Notes under the pieces: generated by a model
What the model was told of the DNA's origin: nothing
The model's database searches: none
Seen by the model: the letters and a program-made list of their open reading frames with translations, nothing else
Position numbers and translations under genes: made by a program
DNA from: an uncultured Clostridia bacterium
GTDB lineage: Bacteria > Bacillota > Clostridia > Christensenellales > UBA1242
Assembly: GCA_944381155.1 (NCBI GenBank)
Contig: CALWKA010000013.1
Coordinates: 1-34,104, forward strand
Length of the DNA: 34,104 bases
Reading direction: 5' to 3'
Part shown: positions 16,043 through 24,000 of the stretch, piece after piece
Position numbering within the stretch: the first letter of the stretch is position 1
Layout of the letters: the number at the start of each line of letters is the position of its first letter

Positions 16043-16148
16043 TTTAGAGATATTGAGGAAATTAAACATATATTTTCAATATTTGTGCTCGGCAAAGAAT
16101 TTTTTGATTTTTGATGAAATATCGAAAATAGAAAAGGAGCAAAAATGA
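16032..16148 (+). CDS. Possible small coupled ORF, 38 aa
   Basis: An ATG inside the last codons of the gp10-like gene opens a 38-residue frame whose stop overlaps the holin ATG (ATGA). It thus fills the whole 102-nt gap between the two genes. The peptide starts MNIDLEILRKLNIYFQYLCS and ends in a charged helix with no membrane segment. It has no ribosome binding site of its own, so translation would rely on coupling. It may instead be a chance frame. Confidence 0.4.
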   Translation: MNIDLEILRKLNIYFQYLCSAKNFLIFDEISKIEKEQK

Positions 16149-16960
16149 ATTGGAAAAAACGATTGACTAATTACAATTTTTGGATATCTATCATCAGTGC
16201 GGTGCTACTCATATTGCAGGCATTTGATATCAGTTTTGACATAGCATATATCAATGAGATTGTGACAGCTGTGTTAGGGCTTTTGGTGGTGATAGGCATC
16301 ATCAACGATCCGACCAAGACAGGCAAAGACGCGAGTTCATCATCCGTTTTAAATTCGGAAGAAGTCAATAAAACTGCACAAGAAAATGATAGTGAAAAAC
16401 TAGAAGAAAATACAACTGAAAATGATAGTGAAAAAGCACACGAAAATTTTATTGAAAGCGAACTAAATCAAGTTCAAATTTCAGGAGATGATTCGACTTC
16501 AAGCATCAACACACAAACTAATGAAATAGATATACCCATTCAAGAAGAAAATGAAAATAATATTGCTGATAGCAAAAATGATTATGAAATTCTTGTGAAC
16601 AAAATTTATTCGGATATGAATGAAATGAAAATAAATTTGCAAAAATTGTCTAGCGATAGAGAAAGTCAAATTGATGAAAAAATTTTTAAAAATACAGAAA
16701 ATGATATAAATTTTCAAGAAAAAACAGGAGAAAACACGCAAAATTTAAAAATTTTTGATAATTTTACTGAAAAAAATGAAAATTCAAGCACAAACAAAAA
16801 TGATGAAAAAATAGAATCAGTAGATAAAATTGATGAAAATAATGTTTCATCTTCGGACGATGAAAATATAATAAATGAAAGTATTGTTTCCAAAAACACT
16901 TCATCTAGTTTGGCAGAAAATTCGAATATTCAGACAGCATTCAAAATAGTAAACGATTGA
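16145..16960 (+). CDS. Phi-LC3-type holin with long acidic extension
   Basis: AAAAGGAG precedes the ATG. Residues 1-60 follow the phi-LC3 holin pattern: MNWKKRLTNYNFWISIISAV, two hydrophobic helices (about 13-27 and 36-53) and GIINDPTKTGKDA. Holins of this family usually stop within about 80-150 residues. Here about 200 more residues follow, rich in Glu, Asn, Ser, Asp and Lys, with short near-repeats (ENDSEK twice) and a likely coiled coil at 155-180. The extension has AT-rich, low-complexity coding. No endolysin gene is adjacent. It may anchor or regulate something at the membrane rather than form lethal holes; this is inference. Confidence 0.8.
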   Translation: MNWKKRLTNYNFWISIISAVLLILQAFDISFDIAYINEIVTAVLGLLVVIGIINDPTKTGKDASSSSVLNSEEVNKTAQENDSEKLEENTTENDSEKAHENFIESELNQVQISGDDSTSSINTQTNEIDIPIQEENENNIADSKNDYEILVNKIYSDMNEMKINLQKLSSDRESQIDEKIFKNTENDINFQEKTGENTQNLKIFDNFTEKNENSSTNKNDEKIESVDKIDENNVSSSDDENIINESIVSKNTSSSLAENSNIQTAFKIVND

Positions 16961-17212
16961 TTTAACGATTGATTAATTAAAAGTTTAGTGCGTTATTTCA
17001 TCTAAATTTTATCAGTTTATTTATTCGCATTTTGCATATATGTTTATCTAAATATTTTTGCATTTGTTTCAAAATATTTTCTTTGAATTATGCAAATTTT
17101 ATCTGATTGTTTTTTGATATATTTTATCTTGATATCGCACATTCATTAATACTTTCAAACACAATACAATAAAAAAACTTTAACGCTATCAATTAAATTT
17201 ATAGTTCGATTG
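16961..17212. other. AT-rich intergenic DNA after the phage cassette
   Basis: I see no gene or clear signal. It starts with a small duplication, TTTAACGATTGATT next to a near-copy overlapping the holin stop (16951-16976), and is otherwise T-rich sequence. Confidence 0.5.
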
Positions 17213-17240
17213 AAAAAATGAGTCACCCGACTCATTTTTT
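17213..17240. terminator. Bidirectional terminator between phage cassette and tRNA-Gln
   Basis: A perfect 12-bp stem, AAAAAATGAGTC (17213-17224) and GACTCATTTTTT (17229-17240), with loop ACCC. A and T runs on both sides allow termination in either direction, for the tRNA from the right and any read-through from the left. Confidence 0.85.
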
Positions 17241-17244
17241 CTTT

Positions 17245-17319
17245 TGGCTGGGGTAGGTAGATTCGAACTACCGAATGCTGGATTCAGAGACCAGAGCCTT
17301 ACCGCTTGGCGATACCCCA
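17245..17319 (-). tRNA. tRNA-Gln, anticodon CUG
   Basis: A complete cloverleaf of 75 nt with encoded CCA. The acceptor stem TGGGGTA/TACCCCA starts with the U1-A72 pair typical of tRNA-Gln. The D stem is GCC/GGC, the anticodon loop CTCTGAA gives anticodon CTG, and the T arm is GGTAG-TTCGAAT-CTACC. The anticodon stem CTGGT/TCCAG has a U-U mismatch at the last pair (31-39). The 3' end faces the phage cassette. Confidence 0.95.
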
Positions 17320-17331
17320 ATAAACTTTTAT

Positions 17332-17359
17332 ATTATAGCACAAAAATATAATTTTGCAA
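17332..17359 (-). promoter_or_regulatory. Promoter of tRNA-Gln
   Basis: On the minus strand TTGCAA (17354-17359), 16-nt spacer, extended -10 TGCTATAAT (TATAAT at 17332-17337). Confidence 0.8.
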
Positions 17360-17421
17360 CAAATTTTTGAAAATTGTTGAAAATAGTATTTAATTTCACG
17401 CAAATTCAATTATTTTAATAC

Positions 17422-17450
17422 TTGACAATATTGAATAATGTGTTTATAAT
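17422..17450 (+). promoter_or_regulatory. Consensus sigma-A promoter of a leaderless operon
   Basis: TTGACA (17422-17427), 17-nt spacer, TATAAT (17445-17450): a full consensus match. The ATG of the next gene starts 7 nt after the -10, exactly where transcription is expected to begin. Confidence 0.85.
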
Positions 17451-17456
17451 TTATTT

Positions 17457-18008
17457 ATGAAAAGAAAAAATGATGTCAACCTTATCATTATCAATCTAAA
17501 GCGGATGTCAGATTTTTATTCTTCGTTTTCAGATGACGAAAATAGGATAATCAATAGTGACATTATTGACTATGTAGAAGAGAGCGTGCAGGAGTTAGAC
17601 AACGACAACGCCATTGAATTTGAAATCAAAGTTCAAAGGAAGTCATCCAAAGTTGATATATCCACAGCAAAACGCACTTATGTCAATTATTACAATAAAG
17701 AGATCAAGCAAGATAATCACAATATGCAAAGATTGGGGATCATCGCATTAATATTCTTTTTGATAGGTTGCTCATTGGCGGTGTTGATTCATCAGTTGTC
17801 GCTGGTTGACACGCCATACATTGTGATGATTTTGCTAGAAATCACGATGTGGGTGTTCGTCACCGAATTTGTGGACACAGCGTGTTTGAAGATGTCGGTA
17901 GAGATAATCAACAGGAAAAGGCACATAAGATTAAAGGAAGCAAAATTTACAGTATTTTTAGATGAGGAAAAAGAAAATGAACACAACGAAAAAAAATATA
18001 TTAGTTAA
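17457..18008 (+). CDS. Two-TM membrane protein, 183 aa, unknown function
   Basis: The protein has an acidic and helical N-terminal region (residues 15-60), a charged segment, and two membrane helices at about 95-113 and 121-139 in a hairpin. A basic segment (NRKRHIRLKEAKFTVFL) then leads to a Glu-Lys-Asn-rich tail. Both ends should be cytoplasmic. No family is recognised. The layout suggests a small scaffold or sensor for envelope enzymes. The mRNA is predicted leaderless because the ATG coincides with the expected transcription start. The 3' end overlaps the glycosyltransferase start by 32 nt, so the two are co-transcribed with cardiolipin synthase. Confidence 0.78.
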   Translation: MKRKNDVNLIIINLKRMSDFYSSFSDDENRIINSDIIDYVEESVQELDNDNAIEFEIKVQRKSSKVDISTAKRTYVNYYNKEIKQDNHNMQRLGIIALIFFLIGCSLAVLIHQLSLVDTPYIVMILLEITMWVFVTEFVDTACLKMSVEIINRKRHIRLKEAKFTVFLDEEKENEHNEKKYIS

Positions 18009-18792
18009 TATAAATAAGGGATACATTAGACATTTTTTAGCAATGATCAATTCGCTTGCGCTGAACAATCAAGCAAGTCAGTTTGATGTCTACATTATGC
18101 ACAGCGATTTGCAAGACGAGGACAAGGGATACATTCGCACGATGACGCAGGCGAACATTAATCCTATATATATTTATATGGATAGTGCGCTATTCAAAGG
18201 TGCGCCAAAGGTGAAGCGCTATCCTTATGAGATTTATTACAGAATTTTTGCGCCAATTATGTTGCCAGAGAGCGTGGATAGGATATTGTATCTTGATTCG
18301 GATATGATTGTTCACAATAACATTGACGAGTTGTATAATATGAATTTTGAAGGCAACTATTTTATTGCTTGCACGCAGATTCGAAGTTTTATGCAGTGGT
18401 TCAACAGGATCAGACTGACTGTGGGGAAAAATCATTATTATATAAACACTGGCGTTATGGTGATGAACATAAAAGAATTGCGCGGAGTGATAGACACGGA
18501 TAAAATTTTCAAATTCATCAAATCGAATGGGTGGAGAATGTGCCTATATGATCAAGATGTGATTTTCAAATTTTTTGGTGACAAAATTCGCTTGGTAGAT
18601 CCGCGATTCTACAATTTATCTGATAGATACATAATGTTTTATAATATGCGCAAGCCAAAGCATAAGATTGATGCAGACTGGGTGGCGAACAACAATGTGA
18701 TAATTCACTATTTAGGGAAAAATAAGCCGTGGAAGGATAATTACAAAGGAATTTTGAAAAACTATTATCATACATATTCAGTGAAGAAATGA
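17977..18792 (+). CDS. Glycosyltransferase family 8 protein
   Basis: GT8 enzymes transfer hexoses from nucleotide sugars with retention of configuration, often onto lipopolysaccharide, teichoic acids or glycans. The 271-aa protein shows the family motifs: N-terminal ILVNINKGYIRHFLAMINSL, the metal-binding DSD in YLDSDMIV at 97-99, YINTGVMVMNIKELR, YDQDVIF and the C-terminal histidine motif IIHYLGKNKPWK (His about 244). The start at 17977 has GAGG upstream; a reading from 17962 is possible but less likely. No membrane segment is seen. It overlaps both neighbours and probably works with them on an envelope lipid or glycan; the acceptor is unknown. Confidence 0.92.
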   Translation: MNTTKKNILVNINKGYIRHFLAMINSLALNNQASQFDVYIMHSDLQDEDKGYIRTMTQANINPIYIYMDSALFKGAPKVKRYPYEIYYRIFAPIMLPESVDRILYLDSDMIVHNNIDELYNMNFEGNYFIACTQIRSFMQWFNRIRLTVGKNHYYINTGVMVMNIKELRGVIDTDKIFKFIKSNGWRMCLYDQDVIFKFFGDKIRLVDPRFYNLSDRYIMFYNMRKPKHKIDADWVANNNVIIHYLGKNKPWKDNYKGILKNYYHTYSVKK

Positions 18793-20339
18793 AAAATATA
18801 TTTAAAATAATTTTTAGCAGAATGACATTGGTGATAATTGCAATTATATTGCAACTGGGTATTTCAATTTTATTGCCTTATGTCATCAATCATTTTTATC
18901 CGCTAGTTTTTGACCATTTTTATATACCGATAGATTTGGTTATCAATATCATTGGCATAATTTTGCTAATACATATCATCAACACAGATATGCAAATTGA
19001 AGGGCGACTCACTTGGGCAATATTGTTGTTGATGGCGCCAATATTTGGTATATTTATCTATTTTTTGTTTGTCAGACGCCGTCCACCTAGAAGGCATAAA
19101 AAATTTTATGACAAAGTGGCGCAAGAGATCAAACAATACGAAGTGAAATACAAGGAAGAAGACGAGCACTTGAAAGAAAAATTGTGTGCGTATTATGGTC
19201 AGTTTCAGTACATATACAACGCCACAGGTTTAAAGACTTTTGAAAATACCGATGTGAAATATTTAAGACTAGGAGAAGTGTTTTTTGCCGAATTGCTAGA
19301 CGAATTGCGCCTTGCAAAAAGATATATTTTTATGGAATATTTTGTGATAGAGCGAGGCGAGATGTGGGATGCAATTTTCAGCGTGTTGAAAATGAAAGTG
19401 AAAGAAGGCGTTGAAGTGCGTGTGATGTATGACGACTTGGGCACTATCAACAAACTTCCAAACAATTTTGCAAAAAAATTGACAAAAATGGGCATAAAAT
19501 GTGTGAAATTCAATTCATTTGTGCCAATTATGTCGGCAGTTCACAACAATCGTGATCACCGAAAAATGACAATAATTGACGGAAAAATTGGCTTTATGAG
19601 CGGGCTAAATATTGCCGATGAATACATAAATGTGAAAGTTCGATTCGGTCATTGGAAAGATTCTGGGCTGAAAATCACAGGCGATGCGGTGAAGAATATG
19701 TTGTTTATGTTTTTGCAGTTGTACGATGTGCAAAATCAAAAATTAGAGAATTTTGGAGCATATCTTCCGAAAGAAGTCACGGCGGTGAAGTCAAGCGGAT
19801 TTGTTTGCCCGTATGGTGATGGACCTAAATATTTTTATGACGATTATGTAGCAGAAAATGTGTATCTAAACATAATCAATCAAGCTAAAAATTATCTGTG
19901 GATCACCACTCCGTATTTGATCATAGACAACAAATTGATGAACGCACTTTGCATGGCGTCAAAAAGAGGGGTGGATGTCAGAATAATCACACCACATATT
20001 CCAGATAAAAAATTGATATTTAGTTTGACGCGATCTAGTTATAAGCCACTAAAAAAAGCGGGCGTAAAAATATTTGAATATTCAAAAGGTTTCGTTCATT
20101 CAAAACAGGTGATATGCGACGATGTTTTGGCAGTGGTGGGCACAATCAATTTTGATTACCGCAGTTTGCTTCATCACTATGAATGTGCTACATTGATGTA
20201 CAAGACAGATTGTATAAAAGATATCAAACAAGATTTCAATCGATTATTTGCCGTTTCAATAGATATGAAGGATTTCAAACAAAATCCATTCGTGCGCTTG
20301 ATGTGCGCGCTGATGAAAATCTTTACGCCAATGTTGTAG
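18789..20339 (+). CDS. cls: Cardiolipin synthase (phospholipase D family)
   Basis: Cardiolipin synthase condenses two phosphatidylglycerol molecules into cardiolipin and glycerol. The 516-aa protein has three N-terminal hydrophobic segments (about 10-35, 45-63, 74-95) and two PLD domains with HKD motifs. The first is HRKMTIID at 257-264 and the second is HSKQVICDD at 437-445. The conserved GTINFDYRSL follows the second motif. Length and order agree with bacterial Cls. The start overlaps the GT8 stop as ATGA, so translation is coupled. A strong inverted repeat with a T run lies about 140 nt after the stop. Confidence 0.95.
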   Translation: MKNIFKIIFSRMTLVIIAIILQLGISILLPYVINHFYPLVFDHFYIPIDLVINIIGIILLIHIINTDMQIEGRLTWAILLLMAPIFGIFIYFLFVRRRPPRRHKKFYDKVAQEIKQYEVKYKEEDEHLKEKLCAYYGQFQYIYNATGLKTFENTDVKYLRLGEVFFAELLDELRLAKRYIFMEYFVIERGEMWDAIFSVLKMKVKEGVEVRVMYDDLGTINKLPNNFAKKLTKMGIKCVKFNSFVPIMSAVHNNRDHRKMTIIDGKIGFMSGLNIADEYINVKVRFGHWKDSGLKITGDAVKNMLFMFLQLYDVQNQKLENFGAYLPKEVTAVKSSGFVCPYGDGPKYFYDDYVAENVYLNIINQAKNYLWITTPYLIIDNKLMNALCMASKRGVDVRIITPHIPDKKLIFSLTRSSYKPLKKAGVKIFEYSKGFVHSKQVICDDVLAVVGTINFDYRSLLHHYECATLMYKTDCIKDIKQDFNRLFAVSIDMKDFKQNPFVRLMCALMKIFTPML

Positions 20340-20417
20340 CAATCAAGCGAAAATCAATTTTCTTCGCATTAAAAAATATCTAAAAATTATGGAAATAAAT
20401 ATTTATAATGATTAAAG

Positions 20418-20456
20418 CGCGATAATATAATTTTGAACGCGATATTATATTTTGAA
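20418..20456. repeat. Tandem direct repeat of about 20 bp
   Basis: CGCGATAATATAATTTTGAA (20418-20437) is followed at once by CGCGATATTATATTTTGAA (20438-20456). It may be a pair of binding sites; nothing more can be said. Confidence 0.55.
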
Positions 20457-20479
20457 TTTAAAATTGTCATTTAACTTTC

Positions 20480-20549
20480 AACTCTTAAATAGTATAATAA
20501 ATATTATATAGATATTAGGTTTATTATATATTATTTTAAGAGTTTTTTA
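20480..20549 (+). terminator. Terminator of the envelope operon
   Basis: AACTCTTAAA (20480-20489) pairs with TTTAAGAGTT (20535-20544). Additional imperfect pairing in the AT-rich loop (TATAATAAA with TTTATTATA) lengthens the stem. A long T-rich tract follows. Confidence 0.65.
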
Positions 20550-21073
20550 TTTTTTTTATAATCTTTTCAAATTATATGAAATAATTTAACAAATTTTATT
20601 ATAATTTGTGTATTTATATTTTCAATATTTCACGATTTTTAAGGCAAATAATTTTCGATAATTGATATTAATTATTAATTGCTAGCATTTAGAATTAATT
20701 GCAATATTTAGGCGAATTTTGTTAATAAATTTTTAATCAATCATAATTTAAACTAATAATTTCGACAAATATTTTTCAGTTTTATTTTTTGCTAATAATT
20801 TTATTAATATATTTAATTCTAACTATTTAATTGGCATTATTTTTGTATTTTTATTTATAAATTTTTGATTAATTTTTTCTATTTTTTAATCAAAATAGTA
20901 TAATTATTATTATAAAATATTGAAAAAATGTTTGTAAATTGCTTGCAAAAAAAGAATTTAATTATATATAATACTTATATACTAATTTTTTGCATATAAT
21001 ATTTATAACTTTAATTCACATTAGTTTGTTTTTCTTTAATTATTTTTAGTGTGTGTGTGGGGGTATTAGAACT
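20550..21073 (+). promoter_or_regulatory. AT-rich upstream region of the giant surface-protein gene
   Basis: No gene is seen in over 500 bp of nearly pure A+T. A promoter can be read: TTGCAA (20943-20948), 18-nt spacer, TATAAT (20967-20972), giving a leader of about 95 nt. A second TATAAT is at 20995-21000. TTCGACA at 20761-20767 is an exact reverse-strand Spo0A box (TTTGTCGAAAT), but one such 7-mer may be chance. Confidence 0.55.
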
Positions 21074-24000
21074 ATGTTTAGTAAATTAAAAAAATTTGGA
21101 TATTCATTAGCGTTTTTAATGATTATCAGTATGCTATTTGCAGGCTTCACATTTTCTAAACAGGAAAAATTTGCTTTTGCTTCGGACGAAACAAATTCAG
21201 AGATCAGTTTGCAAATAGAAGGCGAAATCTCGAATATAAGTGCAGAAGTAGATTATACCAAAACGAACGAAAATGGTGTGCCAGGAATTTACACTTCAAT
21301 GGGAGTGCAAGACTTGATTGATGGCGAGTATTTGCGAGTTACGGTGGAGTACACATCTGGCGAAAGCGAAGTGATCACATCAGGATATGAACTATCAATG
21401 GGCGCAGATTTTTTCAGTGCAGGAAATGTCAATGAAGTGACGGTTGAATATAGCGGAAAGTCTACCACTGTTTTAGTCAATGCTACATTAGTGCAAATTT
21501 CAACTTTGGACATAAATACTGATCTATTAGAAGAAACAGATATTTATGAAAATTTTTCCGTAAACGATTTGAACGAATACATTACGGTAACAGGGGTGAA
21601 TAATGATGGTTCGCTCTACAATGAAGGGAGTGTTATTCCATTTGCAGAAACGAGCGACAATGGAGAAGGGTATACATTACAAGGACCATCGTCTGGCACA
21701 TTGACTGCAGGAACAAATACAATTACTGTATCATACCAGAATGCAACTGGTAGTTTTTCAGTTTCTGCAATTGCACGAGTGATTGAAAGCATAACTGCAG
21801 TGTTTGATCAGGGCGAAAATATTATATATTCTACAGAAACAATGCTTTCACTGAAAAATTATACGACAGTGACCGCACAATATAATGACGGAACTAGTGC
21901 TGAAGTTAATATAAGAGATTACACGATTTCGGGTGATTTATTTACAACTGCTGGGGAACTTGAAACTCCTACAGTGACGCGTGTATTGACGGTGACATTG
22001 AACGCTAATGAAGAGATTTTTGACAATGTGAATGTGGAAGTCACTCCAGATATCCCTACCCGAGTTGAAGTGGAAAATTACAACCCATATTATTATGCGC
22101 TAGAAGAATTTGATATTGAAGGCGCTTCTGTCAGAGTAAGTTTTGAGCACGGCTCATCTAGGACAGTTACTGACAACTATTATGTGATTTATAATGAAGA
22201 AGATAATAGATTGCATGTTTCAGATAGATATGTGACAATCGGATATATGGAGAATGGAATAGAAGTCACCACTGAACTTGAAGTCTATGTTGAAGCACAA
22301 ACGATTGAAAAAGTGTCAATATCTACCATAGAATTTACATACGCAGTGGATAAAACGCACACTGTGACAATTAATAATTATCAACAAAATTTAATGACTA
22401 TCCAAATGGACTATCCAGGTTTAGATATAGATATTGATGAAACAAAGGGCACAGTGTCTGTTACAAATGCAGGAGTAGGGGAATATACTATCAAAGTGGT
22501 ATTGAATTCAGACTATGTTTGGGTGGATGGATCAAGTGACCCTATTGAATTGAAATTCAACATTCTGCCAGCATCATTTTCATCTTCGGTGAGCATCATC
22601 TCATGGGATTATGGTGATGATCCAAACTCTCCAAATGTAACATACAACCCAGGCAATGTGGAAGAAGGTTCAATCATCTATTATTATTACGGAACTTCTT
22701 ATGACGGGACTTATAATCATTCGCGTGGAGATGAAAACACCATTGTTCCTACCGTTGCAGGTGAATACAGAGTGTATGCATATATTCCAGCGGGTGGCAA
22801 TTATGGCGAAACTACCACTTCGGATACATTATTTTATGTGCGAGTAGCGGACAATCAAATTACAGCATCAAACTATAAGTGGGAATATGATGAAGCAAAC
22901 AAAAATAAGATTAATCCTACTTTTGATACTCATTTTGATTTGATCACGAATTATACTATAAGTTACTACCAAGAAGACGATTTATTAGGCTCAAATTCGT
23001 ACACTTCGGACGGCACATATCAGGGAACGAGCGAGTATTATCCACAAAATGTTGGAAGTTATACTGTCAGGATTCAAGTGGCAGGCACGCAAAACTACAA
23101 TGCTGTCAGTTATGATATAACTTTGACTATCACACGAAAACCAGTTGAAAATAATCCGACAATGAATACTACGAATTTAGTTTTTGCGGGCAGTGCAGAT
23201 AAGGGCAATAGCCAAGAAAAAGTTTTATCTAATTATGACGAAAACAAAATGACATTTACATTTGCTTCAAGCGATGGGCAAGAATATTCTACCAGCGAAA
23301 CAAATGGCGCATATTATGTAGTGAGCGGGAATACGATCACATTCTATGCCACCAATGTCATTAAAGATAGCGGTAGTTACACTGTCACATTGAAGATAGG
23401 AAGCAACTACGCTTGGCAAGACGGATCTAGCACAGATCTAGTATTTTCATATCAAATCACACAGGCACAAAATCAAATTGAAATAACTAATGAAGACGAA
23501 TTTTCGGCAGGCTGGACATATACAGAAACAGGGTTGCAGATAGTTCCAGAAGTTTCGGCATTGTTCTATCAAACGGGCGAACCTACGATTGAATTTTATC
23601 TAGCAAATGGTGATGACCTAGGAGAAAAATTGACTTCTCAACCTAATGATGCAGGCACATATTTTGTTGTGGTATCAGTGCAAGAAACAGACAATTATTC
23701 AAGTGCTAGTGCACAAGCTAAATTTGAAATAGGCAAAAAAGAAATCGCCATTCCTAGTCTTGATCATTCGTCAGACACTTATAATACACAACAACTGACA
23801 AATTCAATTTCAAATTATGACAGCGTAAGTATGTCGGTAGATGTAGATAACACCACAGTTCAATACAATATTGCTGAAAATATAATTAACCTATATGAAA
23901 CAAATGCGGGCGAATATCAATTGGTGTTGAAGTTGAATAGTTCGAATTATGTTTGGGCGGACGATAGTTCTGAAAATAAGACTTTTTCGTGGACGATTGA

